DNA from: Takifugu bimaculatus
Lineage: Eukaryota; Chordata; Actinopteri; Tetraodontiformes; Tetraodontidae
Assembly: GCA_004026145.2 (NCBI GenBank)
Contig: CP034977.1
Location: 2,390,543 to 2,454,542, forward strand
Length of the DNA stretch: 64,000 nt
Direction of reading: 5' to 3'
The translations under genes were made by a program, and so were the position numbers. The notes under the pieces are model-generated. The model saw nothing but the letters and a program-made list of their open reading frames with translations, was not told where the DNA came from and did no database searches. Positions 1 to 16,171 of the stretch are shown here, in pieces (position 1 is the first letter of the stretch; the number at the start of each line of letters is the position of its first letter).

Positions 1-2808
<2,808 letters not shown>

Positions 2809-4840
2809 AAAACCGTATTTAAAGTAAACTGGAATAAATACAAAAATACAAACATTCAAATAATAATGAAAAATTAGCTTTAATACCCGTATAAACCAAG
2901 GTCATAAAGACCCTGGATAAAAGGTCAAGAAACACCATTGAAAGCAGGTTTTAATATGGAAAGGTAAAGCAAGCAGTAGACGTTTTAGGCAGGTATCACG
3001 TTTGTTTTTCCAGTTGCAAGAAATTTCCAATTCCTCACCCTCCCCTCCAGCGCAGGAACTGCGGTGAACACGCGGTGCGTCATTTCGGGACATTGACTTA
3101 TACACTGACAGATAGCGGTGTCCGATGAGCGGGAGGCTTCCCGAGGAGTCAAGATACATTCTTTGTAATGATTTCATATCATGTGAGCCATGCCTGCATG
3201 GGTTTTGTCGACAATTCAAGGAAATTATCAGCAGACAAAGAATTACAGAGAAGAGAGGGAGGGAAAGGCCAGATGAGATAGAAGGAAACATGAGAGACTG
3301 TGGAGGAAGATATGATGAGTCTCCCCCAATTGATTTTCTTTGATGTTCTCTGCCCCGCCTGCTAGAAAATCATGTGGTTCCAATAAATGTGACTGTCTAC
3401 AGACTCTCAAATCTTGATATCATCAGTGGAAATATTCATACCCATAGAGCACCAGAGACATTAAGAGATTTACATCAGTACTGGAATTAGTCTGACATGA
3501 TGGTTAAAAGAGGCCAAACTTGATGTCAAAAACCACTCGGCGAGCCTGCAGGCAAATGTCAGACAACGTGATAATCTATTGTAAGAAGTTGTGCATATGA
3601 CCAGTGTAACACACACTTCACTGTGGTCTCATCAATCAGTGACCCGTGACCTTGGATAGTAAATCAAATTCCATTTCATCTTCATCTCTCTCCCCCTCTG
3701 GTTTTCATAGACGTATGTGCCCTTCCACTTGTTTGTTTTGTTACTCCCTTTCTCAGGACCCTCCAAAGCTCACGATCACGCATTGGACACCCAAGAGGAC
3801 TGCAATTTCCCCACTCCATTCCTTCTAACATGTCATGATTTTCTCTACCACGCTCCCTCCCGCGCTGTCTCTCCCACTCACTCTTGGCGTTTTCTCTCAT
3901 GTAGGGCTCAGACTGTGGCGTCAGCTCCTTCCTAGTCAATCTTGCTGTGTATTTCCACTCCTTCAAAAGCAAGTAGTAAAACCACCCTGGAACGAGACAT
4001 GTTATGACTCCGAGAAAATGAAAAAATAGACAAATCACATAATCATGTGAGAGAAAGTTAGGACTTTAGAGTTAGTGAATGTTTCACAGGGGTCTTTATG
4101 AATCACTTGTGAGTCACTGAAATGACCTCAATTTTGTGTCACATAGTTCTTAATGTCTTGTATTTTGGTGAACTTCTAACCTTTAGCCAAACACAGCAGA
4201 CCACAAACCTAATGCTCAAATTGTGAACTTTTATTTTCCAACAAAAAACACAGATGGCTCTGTGACTCCACAGTAGCCTAGTTTTGACTACATACAGGGT
4301 AGATCCTTCAACAGGGGGAAAAACAAACAAGGCTGCTTCTCTTTCTATTAAAATTGTGTGATCTTTTTGCCAAACACCTACTTGTAACATGAATGTGCAG
4401 GAAACTGTGTTTGTGCTTTAATTTGATAAGATATTCAACTGTGTTTTGGGATTTTATGGTCCCAAGGCAAGAGTGTTTTTGCATTCAAATGGCATTTTCA
4501 CTACTAGGAACAGCGACTGAATGTACTTTTGGTGTGAAATTAATTTATATGGAAATTACTGTTATTATGCCAGAGATTATATACAATCAGTTATCAAAAA
4601 TAATATATAATAATAAAAATTTACCTAATTTTTACGTAATTATTTGGTTGAATATTTTAGTATTTGTGAAGGTTGTTTACTCATCAGGTTTCACAGTATT
4701 ATGGAGTGATGTTTTTGAAAGTTAATGCTGACCCCTGTTGGTTAATAAAGTAATAACAATGACTTGTGCCGAGCCGGTTCAGGCGCGGGTGTAGGTACCA
4801 GATTGGCTGTGGCTGCCAGATCGGTTCGGGGAATATCCGG
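2809..4840. other. Intergenic DNA, no gene seen
   Basis: AT-rich sequence with short open frames only. None shows recognisable domains, conserved-looking codon use or flanking splice sites. Confidence 0.4.
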
Positions 4841-4850
4841 CGCTGCCGGA

Positions 4851-5306
4851 TGACGTAAAGTGTTGGGATAAGTACTTGGTAGGGAAGGTAACGTCACCTT
4901 TTATGATTGGATCAAATATAACTCTATTTCTGATTAGGTCATTTGACGGCTAAATTACATTTACAGTTTTAAAATGAATTGCATTTAAGAGGAATTGGAT
5001 ATTTTAAACTTCGGCATCGTTTGCTCTTTTCAACCTGGTCTTGTAATGACATTTAAGTGACGTCATCTGGATGTGCAGAATAGACCGTTGAACTATTACC
5101 GACGCGGAGTAAATATTGCAACGACGCTAATTAGCCTTCGTAATATATTTATACTCAATTTTACAGGGTTGTGATTTTTATATTATTTTTTACACTTGCA
5201 GTATTTTTCCATAAACGCTGAATCTTAATCTCTCAGAAGTGCCGGCTAGTCAAAAGTTCGCTTTAACTCCCGGGAAGGTTTAACGACGTTTGCGACTGTG
5301 CCGTCA
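4851..5306 (+). promoter_or_regulatory. ppp5c promoter and 5'UTR region with CRE sites
   Basis: The 450 bp before the ppp5c start codon hold a perfect CRE palindrome TGACGTCA at 5058-5065 and a near-match TGACGTAA at 4851-4858. Several other CpG dinucleotides are present, and there is no clear TATA box. This fits a CREB/ATF-responsive housekeeping promoter. The sites are seen in the sequence; their use is inferred. Confidence 0.5.
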
Positions 5307-8300
5307 ATGGTTCGCGGATCGGATAACGGCAGTGAGAAGATGGCGGAGGGAGATAACAGTGCAGAGCTACTGAAGGAGAAGGCAAATCAGTACTTTAAAG
5401 GTAAGTCTACGAGACTTGTCAATTCAGCTATTCCCATTCCGTTTTAAGGACATACACAAACGTTGTCAACGGTTGTAGTACACATAGAATTGTGTTGCAA
5501 CATTCTGCCATTTTGAGCCGGCCGTTAATGCTAAAATAAGCTAACATGGCTCTCAGAGCATGTTGAGTGTGAACCTCATTCATTCGGATTACGCAGACTA
5601 GCCTGCTAAGACTAGCTAGCAGCATGGTCACCCAAAACAGTCATTGATGTTCACGTATATCACTGACGAATAATGTGCAGCTAAAATGCTCATATAATTT
5701 ACGCTGCACGTCAACTAGATCAGACTTGTTCTCACACTTGGGTGATTTTCGGTGGAATGTTTAGATAGTTGTGTATTTCTAGCTGGTGCTCATTAAAGTA
5801 CTAGAATGTTCTATTAGCAATCGAGCTCATGTGAACTATCCACCCTAGCTGCAGTCATGAACTTTTTCGTTTTATTTTACATTTCGTGTTAAACTCAAGT
5901 AATTCTGATATAAATCAAATGTGCTTATTTTGATTAGCGCCAGCAATGACTTGTTGGAACTGCCAAATTTGTATTTTTGTCATTTGTATCACAAACATGA
6001 ATCACATCTGTGAAATAATATAATATTGTCTTTCATAAGGAATAAGTGCATCCTTTGCTTTGTTGGTGTATATTTCATTTTTAAACTATGGTATTTCCTT
6101 ATAATGCCAAAACATACATCACTTATGTTTTAGTGTCTAGCTTTGCATGGTTTTAGTGCATGTACGATGGTTTCCCCACCAAAGTTTTCTCCTATTTTCC
6201 TTGTAAGTCACTAGAAAGGTTTATATCAGCTTGCATCTTGTGATAGTGTTTATTAGTCCACAAGTTATTTTTAGTGAACTTGTGACTTTGTTTTTCAGAG
6301 AAAGACTATGAAAATGCAATCAAGTACTACTCAGAGGCCCTGGAGCTCAATCCAACCAATGCCATCTATTATAGCAACCGAAGCCTGGCATACCTGCGCA
6401 CAGAGTGCTATGGCTATGCCCTGGCAGATGCAACGAAGGCCCTGGAGATAGACAAAAACTACATTAAGGGATATTATCGTCGTGCCACCTCCAACATGGC
6501 ACTGGGCAAGTTCAAGGCTGCACTTAAGGACTATGAAACAGTAAGAAATGTTGTAATTATGTGTTGTCAACTGAAATGCCATTTTAACCTAAAATATACA
6601 AAGAAATTAGAAATGTTTGCAGTTAAGCTAAATGCTCTGCCTATATTTTGCAAATGACATTACTCCCAATTTTATCGCATGTTGGTCCCAGACACCGGTG
6701 GGACTCGTTAGACTTAATATGAATGATGCTTTAATCCAATTTTGTATGAATATGACTCATAGTAAATGCCATTATCTCAGGTAAAATAACAATGTCCACA
6801 ACGCCACCACAGTCATAGCAGTTTATTACATTAAACCATGTGCCACAAAAGCAAAGTTTTGTATAGCGAGGTAGGTTTATGAACAGAGTGTAAAATATTT
6901 GATGCTTAAACTTTTCCATCCTTTTTTGAATTTTATGCATTTTAGTGCTTTTGTGAAAATAGCTGCTAATTTTTCCAGTATCTGCTTCAGTATTTTCTAG
7001 TGCGCATAATTCTCAATATTTTCTCTTTGTGACAATAGGTAGTAAGAGTTCGACCAAATGACAAGGATGCAAGGATGAAGTATCAAGAATGTAACAAGAT
7101 TGTGAAGCAGAAGGCTTTTGAGAGAGCAATTGCCAGTGATGAGACAAAAAAATCTGTTGTTGACTCTCTGGACATTGAAAATATGAGTAGGTTTCTCTAA
7201 CTGAAGTATTAATAGATTTTCCTTTTTTGCTGGTTGAACAAAACTATGTGACCGGATTTGCTTATTTTTAATGTAATAATCCAACATGATCATCTATTGC
7301 AGCCATTGAGGATGACTATGCAGGCCCAAAACTTGAAAATGGTAAAGTGACATTGGCATTCATGAAAGAGATGATGGATTGGTTCGAAGATCAGAAGAAA
7401 CTCCACAGAAAGTGTGCTTACCAGGTAAATGTGTTTTCATAATAAAGTTGACTCAGTTTCACTTTAGAAGGTTGAACCAGTGTTTTTGTTGCTTTCCAGA
7501 TTTTGGTGCAAGTTAAAGAAGTTCTGTCAAAACTACCAAGTCTGATTGAAATCGCATTAAAAGAAGTGAGTACTTTGCACGTCCCATCCTGTGAAGGTTA
7601 TTTTTATATTCGTCTATTTAAAAGGAGATCATGTTTGTGAGCTTTTTGTAACTTTATTTCTCTTTTCCCACAGACGGAAAAAATAACAATTTGTGGCGAC
7701 ACTCATGGACAATACTATGATCTCCTCAACATTTTTAAATTGAACGGCCTTCCGTCAGAGACCAACCCATATGTATCCTCGCTTATTCTCAATCTTAAAC
7801 CACAGTACACAGTTGCTGCACTTAACTAAATCATTGAGCATATTTTCCACTGAAATGTTTCCCTCTTCTCTAAAACCACCCTAGAATTAAAGACCATAAT
7901 TCCCGTGGTAGAAGATTCTCCATGTGACTATTTTCCATTTTAAGTAGCTTTTTTTTTCCTTTTTTTTTTTTTTGTAAGAACAAACGCGTTGATTACCTTT
8001 TATAGGAAATTACACTATAAATTGAAGCCGTTCTATTTAAGGAGGTTGGAAGAAAGAGAATGTTATTTATGTTGTTCCCTGATGTAGATTTTAGATTTCA
8101 TTACCTTTCTAAATGTGCCTGATAAATCTTAACCACAGAATTCAGCTGTTTAACGGAGACTTTGTAGATCGCGGTTCTTTCTCTCTTGAAGTTATTCTTA
8201 CCCTCTTCGGATTCAAGCTGCTCTATCCTGACAACTTTCACTTGCTTCGAGGTAAGAAGACTGTGGATGAATGAGTTAACTGAGTCTGAGGCGTGATTAG

Positions 8301-9519
8301 TAGCAGCCCAACATTGCCACTTGGTGTCCTGTCCCAAAATTCAATAATCCAATTTGTTTAGATTGTTACATTACTAATATTGTGTTATTTCTGTAATATC
8401 TTTTCATTTAAAGGTAACCACGAGACAGACAATATGAACCAGATGTATGGTTTTGAAGGAGAAGTCAAAGCTAAGTACACCGCCCAGATGTTCCAGCTCT
8501 TCAGTGAGGTCTTCCAGTGGTTGCCTCTTGCACAGTGTATCAACAACAAAGTACTGGTAAGAAATGGCACGATAACTAGTTATGCTGTGTTATTTTAGTA
8601 GTCTTGTATCTTATTATATTGTACAACCATCTCAGGTGATGCATGGTGGTCTGTTCAGTGAAGATGGCGTCACATTAGAAGACCTTAGAAAGATTGAGAG
8701 GAACAGACAACCTCCTGACTCAGGTAGAGCCAAACTCTTGGTTTAAGTGATCGAAAGCTCATTTTAAAAAAGTCCCTTAAAGAGTAGAAAATATGTCCAT
8801 TTGAACAGCTTCCTCTTCTTCCCACCAGGTCCAATGTGTGACCTGCTCTGGTCTGATCCACAGCCTCAGGTGGGCTCCCATCAACCAAATATCATCTTAA
8901 GGTTTATTTGTCGAGCATCCAACCAATTGGATGTTTTGATTGGAATATTAGTTGCTTAGTTGTTTTTCTCTTTCATGCAGAATGGCCGTTCCATCAGCAA
9001 GCGAGGAGTGAGCTGTCAGTTCGGGCCAGATGTGACGGAACGATTTCTCAACCAGAACAAGCTGGACTTCATTGTGCGAAGTCATGAGGTCAAGGCAGAG
9101 GGCTATGAGGTCACTCATTCAGGGAAGTGCATCACCGTGTTTTCAGCGCCCAATTACTGGTAGGTATTAATGCGGAATAATTTTGGGCCTTCTGCTGATT
9201 TTAATTTTAACTTTGTTGAATTCTACGTTTCTACAGTGATCAGATGGGAAACAAAGGAGCTTATATTCACCTCAGGGGATCAGACCTCAAGCCAGAGTTT
9301 CACCAGTTCACTGCTGTGGTGAGTTTCCTTTTCGTCTCATTGGTTTTTTGCCCACTGTCCTTAGTCTGTAGCCAGAAGATCAATTCTGTTCTGTTCCCTC
9401 ATTAATATAAAAGTCTTGTTGAAGTTTGACCGTATGTTTTCATCCCTTTTTTCCAGCCTCATCCAAATGTCAAGCCCATGGCATATGCCAACACGCTAAT
9501 GCAGATGGGACTGATGTAG
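5307..9519 (+). CDS. ppp5c: Serine/threonine protein phosphatase 5 (PP5), 13 coding exons
   Basis: PP5 is a PPP-family phosphatase whose N-terminal TPR domain binds Hsp90 and inhibits the catalytic domain. Exons: 5307-5400, 6299-6540, 7039-7186, 7303-7424, 7500-7565, 7674-7772, 8146-8251, 8414-8556, 8636-8723, 8829-8869, 8981-9159, 9237-9318, 9457-9519; all junctions are GT-AG and in frame, giving 490 aa (human about 499). Three TPR repeats occupy about residues 20-125 (e.g. NPTNAIYYSNRSLAYLRTE). Metal-binding PPP motifs are intact: GDTHG (232-236), GDFVDRG (261-267), GNHE (293-296), MHGG, RSHEVKAEGYE and SAPNYCDQ. The TAG follows MGLM, the PP5 C-terminus. A second ATG at codon 12 (MAEGDNSAE) resembles the mammalian start and could be the true initiator. 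No frame breaks. Confidence 0.97.
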
Positions 9520-10497
9520 AGGCCCCGCTCTGTCCGTGACACCAACGAGCTCCCATCTGACCCGAAACATGCCAGCCACTTCACTCCTTCCAGTGTTCAG
9601 ACATTCTATTGTTCAAGTTTAGCCTGAATGATCCCACTCCCAGACAAACATCTATTAGTTATTGACAAACGGCATGTGGTGTATATGAGATGGGAAATGA
9701 GCACTTCCACCATCCCACTTCCGAACTGGATATATTATTTTAAACTGGATAAAGCATATTCCAGTAATTGTTTGCCCACTCCCTGGGTAAAACAATCACT
9801 CAAGTCATTGCAGCTGCTCAGATTTTAAATATATGATCTACAGTACATGGCAGATGGGATCAATAGTTGGTATGTACCAAAGATCTGTAATGATTGTTCA
9901 GTTATTACAAGGATAATCTTGTGATTCTGAAACTTTACATTGTACTGTTGGCCTGCGTACACATCTTAGAGCATTGTAAACTGGGTTAAGAGCAGCATGT
10001 TGGTGTATTTCAAACAATTATCGTGTACACATTTTATTTGACAGGAGAACAGAATACACATACGAGCCCAGTTTCTCAAACCAGAATGATTGTTTTAGAT
10101 ACATTCTTAATGGTGCTGTTTGCCATTAGTGGTGTATTTAGTGGGTTCAATAATATAGCTGGTAACATTTATTTTGCACTGCTTCCTGTTCAGGAAGGTA
10201 CCGCTGCTCTCCATGTTTTATATTTGACTGTAACTATGCCACACACCTGGCAGCTCCTACACATTTTATCATCCAGACTTGTTTAGAGTGAAAAGGAGAT
10301 ACAGAGCAGAAGTACAGATGGCACTTGAACCTGGTGATTTCAAACCACATTCACATCCAAAATGCAATCCAGTATTGAAACGCACAGCTGCATTGTCCAG
10401 TGGCCCTCAACTTTTTAGATGAATACACAGATGTGTATGTATATATACTGTATCATTTAAAGATTCTGTGTAATGTTTGGAAAAAAAATTGAATAAA
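9520..10497 (+). other. ppp5c: ppp5c 3'UTR with polyadenylation signal
   Basis: About 1 kb of non-coding sequence follows the ppp5c stop and ends at a canonical AATAAA (10492-10497). I see no other plausible signal nearer the stop, so this is the likely transcript end. Confidence 0.65.
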
Positions 10498-11040
10498 AAA
10501 ATCCAGTCCAGTGATTTAAGAGACAAACTGCTTATTTATAAAATGAGAATCATCGTAATGAAATCGTATATTTATCTAATTTAAGTGAGAGAAAGCCGCT
10601 GTGGTTCGTAAACCGGTGGCTCTCTTTAAGCAGAGCGAAGCTAATGTTGTGGGCGTGGTCTCCTGTCACCGCGCGTGACAACACCGGATGTTGTGAGCAG
10701 GAAAGTCGGCTAGCCAACAGCTAAAGCTATATAATGTATAAAATAAGCTGCATCATTATAAACATAAAAAGTGAGCTCTGAACATCAATAGCGAGACTTT
10801 ATTCATTTTGATAAACGTTTTACTGTTGGTATACCAATGTGAATATCTTAAATGTTCTCTCTGTAAGAAATTATACATTGTTGCAGAAATAGTCAATATT
10901 GTAAAATTCTTAAAGACTTATTATGGCTTAATTATTTTTGAAATCCGAGAGCACACGTACGCACACACACCCTTAAGGGAAGGAAAAGACGTATCAATAT
11001 AATGTAAATTGCACGGGCGACGTGTGTTGTCGCAGTTATT

Positions 11041-11048
11041 TGACGTCA
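11041..11048. promoter_or_regulatory. Perfect CRE palindrome upstream of the THAP gene
   Basis: TGACGTCA lies 120 bp before the THAP gene start codon, in a CpG-containing stretch. This is the CREB/ATF consensus. The site is seen; function is inferred from its promoter-proximal position. Confidence 0.5.
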
Positions 11049-11167
11049 ACGGCTTTAACAGCTGATTGTAAAGGCGTCAACTAAGCGCCACGACTTGACA
11101 ACAGTACACGAGTTTGCTTTCACCTTGTTCCTAAACCAGCAGGACACGGAGGGATCACCGACCACAA

Positions 11168-13599
11168 ATGCCCAAACATTGTTCGGTGCCAAACTGCAAA
11201 AATGACTCCGGGCCGGGCACAGTCAGGAAGAGCTTCTACAAGTAAGACACGTCTTTAATTATTTTTTTTTAATTCTTTTTTAACCTAACAATTTACTTCC
11301 GATGAGGGTGTTAGAGGAACCATTGAGGATCCCGAAAGGATGAGTCATTCTTTAACAATATGGCTTTTCTTCCAAACGTTGTATTTACTGACACAGATCA
11401 TCAGTTTTTCGATCCCCCTCGATCTTGCTAACCTGGCAAGCTTTTTCTGACCTTTGAGACGAGATACCATTAAAAGATTTCTAAAGCTTCGTGTTGAAAC
11501 GGAGTTTTGTGACGATGTCATCTTACTCCTGGAGGTGACAATATGTTGCATTTTCACCTGCTTTTGATAAATCTCGTATTTTATATTATTGAAGCAGTTT
11601 ATGTTCCATATATTCAAGGTAAAGGCAGTACCTGTAACATCATGTGATACTCGAGAGAGTAATTTAAAATCTATGCCCAATATCAAATACTGTTGTTATT
11701 TTAAAAATATCAATTTTCTATAGTTGTTGTTGATCAAAATTTGGCATACGTGTTTTAATTTCATATGTACATGATCACTCTGGAATAACTCCCAGTTGTG
11801 CTTCAGCTGAAATATTTCACTTTGGGGAACGATCTCACGTTTTGGTCCTCAATCCCAGGTTTCCTCTGCAGGACACAGACCGGTTGCAGCAGTGGCTGAG
11901 GAACATGGGTCGGGAAAACTGGACGCCGTCGAGATACCATTATATTTGCCACGAACATTTTGCTCCAGAGTGTTTCAAAATGCGATGGGGCATTCGTTAC
12001 CTTGAAAACGACGCCGTGCCGACCGTCTTTCAGAAAAACCAGGTAAATGGAAATAAAGTAAATATTGAACTTTAGGGCTTTACTGGGAAGGTAAGACCAG
12101 CACTGATATTCTGCTGAATACTCCAATGCTGCGACCATGTTAGCACTTGCAGCTTTATGCAATATGGTTGCAATTAGACCTGACATTGTTTGATATATGA
12201 TGCTTTGGCCACCTCGCACATGATATTAGCAGTGAAGTGTTTGGTTACAGCAAAGCTTTCATGTCAAGTTTAAGCATAAATAGTCCTGTTTTCTTTTCAG
12301 AAGTCAACCACTGCTGATCCCAGCGAGGAGTCCAAACAGCCTGATAGTGAAACAGTGCTGCAGGATGGGTCATTTGCAGCAGAAGCTGTAGAGACATTGC
12401 AAACGGTACATCTGTATGAGATCACCGTCACCCCATCGCAGCAGGGAGAAACCAGCATGGTGGAGTCATCTGACTGTTCTCGCCAGACAGACCCGAACCA
12501 GCCAGCAACAGGAGTGAATTTCCCTTTAGCGTTATTCCAGAAGGATCGGGCTAACGGTGCCAACAGCACAGAGGTGGTGGTGATGGCAGAGAACCTTTCT
12601 AGGGGAGAACCAGATGAGCTTATAGCTGCTCTCCTAATGCAGGGCCACCAGCTGGTCATGGATGAATCCGCACTTGGCTGCTTAGATGAAGCCTCTCTTT
12701 ATGTTGAGGATCTTAGTCATACACCAGAGCACCTCTCCAATGTCCAAGAAGGAGAGGTAGCTCAGGAAGGACAGGAAGTAATCACGTACTTTGAGACGAT
12801 ACCAAACATTTTACCAAGCAACATTTTTACCCAGTGGAATATTCCCCCAGATACAGTTTTGTCATCAGCTCTGAGCTCTAAACCCATCACGTCGACACTG
12901 CCGATAGTGTCCAAACATGTGCCACCTTCCCCCAAGTCCTTGGTTCTCAAAGTGGACCGACTGGACACGGATGAGGGAGAGGGAGACGATGGACAGTCAG
13001 AGGAGGACAGCATGGAATGGCAGAACCACCAGCTAGAAGAGCACTGGTGGGAACCGTTTTCTTGACTTTTTCACATCTTTAATTGGGAAACATTCTTGAA
13101 TAAGCGCTTTAATGTAATACAGCTTTCAAAATTTGTGATTACTACACCGCCAGCTACCACAAGAACAGTCTGAGTAAGGAGCAGCTGGAGGTGATCGTGT
13201 CAGAGTTGCAGAAGAAAGTGAAAATGCTGCAGCAGCGACATCGCAGACATCTGGACAAACTGGTGGGACTGGAGAACACAGTCAGCCAGCTGAGGCAGAA
13301 CAACCTTCTGAATGAAGAGCGACTCCAGCTTCTAGAGAGGGTGGTGGGCTTGAAGCACTTACAGATAGAACGCATAATTTCCCCAAGACATAAATCATAG
13401 GTTTAGAATTAAGTTAAAATTCTGAAGGAGTCATAGAGCATAAAAAATGAAAAATGTATTTTCTGTTGTCCCCTCTCAGGCCTACATGCAGACGGGTGCA
13501 GCCATGTCAGATGCAGGTGAGACTGTGGCCATCATTTATGAAGAGGACGACGGCTCATACCTGTACGCACCTCTCAGCAATCCGCACGAATACCTGTGA
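11168..13599 (+). CDS. thap5: THAP-domain DNA-binding protein, THAP5-like, 5 coding exons
   Basis: Exons: 11168-11241, 11859-12042, 12301-13046, 13154-13340, 13480-13599 give 436 aa, GT-AG and in frame throughout. The N-terminal THAP zinc finger has its C2CH ligands at Cys5, Cys10, Cys55 and His58, the invariant Trp37, the FPL at 26-28 and the AVPTVF box at 77-82. The WGIRYL segment and FPLQD are close to my memory of THAP5, hence the name; another THAP paralogue is possible. A long acidic, low-complexity middle is followed by EHCY, an HCF-1-binding-type motif [DE]HxY that forms only when exons 3 and 4 are joined. A coiled coil (about residues 340-400) and a short acidic tail ending HEYL come next. 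THAP proteins are nuclear, sequence-specific transcription regulators. ATTAAA at 13730-13735 is the probable polyadenylation signal. Confidence 0.8.
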
Positions 13600-14836
13600 A
13601 GCCTCTATCAGTGCAATCATCTCATTTCTGTTCCTGTCTGTGGGAAAAAAATGGGCGAGGTTTTCTTCTAGAAAATACTGTTTCTCCTTTTCTTTACTTC
13701 TTTCAACTTCAATTTTTACAACTTTTTTAATTAAACATAAATGAATCTAATTAAAACACTTCCATTTACTCCAAGTGTTTTCCTTATTTACTGCACACAT
13801 CTGCAGGTCAGAATTAGGCGAGTCATGCAGCCCACGATGTTTCATTTCTGATTTAAATTGAGATGAAACGGTGTAAACTATATGCAAAGACCTATTTTCA
13901 CTTTTAACCTAAAACTAGTTTAAGAAATTGTGCTGAATTTTGCACGTTATTACTTGTTCTTGCCACTAGATGGCGGGCGAGAACTCAATTTTGAAATTCA
14001 AATTAAATGAGATGAGACCGAACTGTCGTTATTTACGCAATATAATAATATTAGAAAATTACATTATATAAAGTTATATATATATATAATAGTAATAATA
14101 CTGCTAACCTGAACCCCAGCTTCTTCTGACATTGTTCTCCAAAAACATGATTACATAACTGAAAGTGATGCAAATGAATTTCTTATCTGTTCTTATGATG
14201 GATTCATTGCTGGAATGTAAGGGAGGATGTTATTTTGACTTTTATCTGTAGTTATGTTAGCTGTGATGGGCCAGCATTCCACCAAAACACCCACTAGTTA
14301 AAAACAGTTATTATTACATTACCTATACAAAAGTTGATTTTGAACACCTTAAAATTCTGTCTTCCTGATCAGTGCATTGCTACAGTTCTTAGTGGATTTG
14401 ATCCTTTTAGAGTTATTTGCAAAAAAAAAGGAAAGTAGAAAAAACAACAACTAAAAAATACCGAGGGGGCAGAATTAAAGCACAACTGGCTCACAGCTGC
14501 ACACAGCTGCAGGAGTGTTGCCACCAGGGTTTAATAAAATAAAAATCCCCACCAGCACATTTCTGCTAAACAGTCCTCCCTCTGCATTCTTCTAACATTT
14601 TGGTAAAGATAAATAAGTATATGATCCCTTCCGACATTTAGCACTTTTAACACTTCCTTGTTGCTGCAAACTAACATTCACATCTTTAAAACATTATTTA
14701 CATTTTTGTGAATTACCTATTTGCCTTTGAGATTAAGGAAAAAATCCATCTTTTCTGTATTATTTCCAGATACCAGTGTATTTAGTCTATCTGCCAAAGC
14801 ACAAAAAAGAAGAGAATATATTTATTTAACAGGTCC

Positions 14837-14902
14837 AACCTTAATGTTAACCTTAATGTTAACCTTAATGTTACCTTAATGCTAACCCTAATGCTAACCC
14901 TG
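14837..14902. repeat. Short degenerate tandem repeat, TTAATGTTAACC unit
   Basis: About five to six copies of a 12-bp unit that drifts from TTAATGTTAACC towards TAATGCTAACCC. It is intergenic, with no sign of function. Confidence 0.8.
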
Positions 14903-15238
14903 TCCTTGTGGGTTTGTGTTCACTGGAAAAGGAGATCTATTAAAATGAATGCTGTCCTTTTCTTGTGACTAATTTAATATATCATTAAAGTCTGATTCAT
15001 GATTCACATTAAACAAACTGCTTTAGTTACCCTCATGTCACGTAAAGACCAACCTTTCATGACAGATATTGTCCGTATTTGGATGTAAAAACTGCTGCAC
15101 CAGCCTAAAAAAACACCAGGTGAGTTCCCACTTACAGGACACAGGCAGGCTGTGTTATTTTCAGATAAGTTGGGGGGGGTTTCCTCTGTGGCTTCAGGTG
15201 CCAGGTAACGTCTCTGCCCTTCACATTCCCCAGTATCG

Positions 15239-15248
15239 GTCACGTGAC
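15239..15248. promoter_or_regulatory. Perfect GTCACGTGAC palindrome (CLEAR/E-box)
   Basis: The ten bases match the palindromic CLEAR element bound by TFEB/MITF-type bHLH-zip factors. It lies about 2.2 kb downstream of the claudin at 17391 and far from any promoter I can define, so it may be chance or a distal element. Confidence 0.35.
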
Positions 15249-16171
15249 CCGAGCATAGTTGGTGGAGCGTGTCCAGAGAGGTTCACAGAACTCTCCGCTT
15301 TCTCCCAATTCTCCGTTTGCGTTCACTTTTTTCATTTTTTTTTTAGTTGTGGCCATTCTGTCCCTTTTTATATGAGTTTTTATTCTCTTTCTCCCAAGGT
15401 TTTGCTTGAAAGACACATTTATGTAAAGAATGGAACATCTCTTTTGCTACCAATTGAAAATGAAACCCGTGTAATGCCTTCTGTTGATACTAAACACACA
15501 TTTGTAGAATCAATGATTAGCTTAACAATGACCAAACCACCCTGAGGTCCTTTGACAAGTCATTGGAACGGCACACAGGAAGTGCTGCTCACTGCAATGA
15601 ACGCACACACGTGCGAGGCTGTGAAGCTTTGTTTCTATGCAAGGAGCTTTCATTAGTAGCCTTTAATTGATGTTATCATGACCAGATGTCAAGCAGATGT
15701 TGATACCTGAGACAAAGAAACTAGAGAGATGGCCAGCTCTTCCATGTTTACTGTGTTTGCTCATTAAGGTTTCATGATGCTGTCAGGTGAGGATCCTTGT
15801 GTGGGTGAAGCCTGAAGGGCTGAATACTGGTGATATCAGGGCAGCTCCCACAAGTGTGTAATGGGGTAAGTATGCGACTGTGGGCTTGGACAAGTCTGCA
15901 AACCAAAAATCTAAAGCTCACTGGCCAAAGACTGGAAAATAAATGCATCACGCAGCCTGGCACCACGTCACCTCTCTGAGCTGCAGCTTCTCACCTCTGG
16001 CTGCTAACCGATACTGTGGATAATTATTTAGCGCGTGTGCGGTTAAATTGCCAGGAGCTGGAAACCTTCTGAGTTAGGTGTCATGATGCTTTTGTACCTG
16101 GTCCTTTACCGAGTTTACTGGCTTCTGTTCAATACAAACGAGACCGGACAGGAAATTAGGCAACAAGACTG

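Larger units (their letters stand above)
13740..16170. other. Intergenic DNA between the THAP gene and the claudin array
   Basis: No supported gene. The region contains an AT-rich stretch with a short TA tract (about 14078-14090), a degenerate 12-bp tandem repeat (14837-14902) and a CLEAR-type E-box palindrome (15239-15248). The longest open frame (+ strand, 15069-15545) shows no recognisable family and is interrupted by homopolymers. Confidence 0.45.

Noticed and set aside
11803..12219. 138-codon minus-strand frame
   Set aside because: It overlaps the THAP-domain exon 2 on the opposite strand and has no motif of its own; a shadow of the real exon.
12355..13065. Single-exon reading of the THAP gene middle ending EEHWWEPFS
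   Set aside because: A GT donor at 13047 and an AG acceptor at 13153 join the frame to a coiled coil and restore a family motif, so the stop at 13063-13065 is intronic in the main model.
14837..14902. Telomere-like AACCCT units
   Set aside because: The unit is a degenerate 12-mer and does not match TTAGGG arrays.
15069..15545. 158-codon plus-strand frame in the spacer
   Set aside because: It runs through T-rich homopolymers, has no family resemblance and no splice or promoter context.
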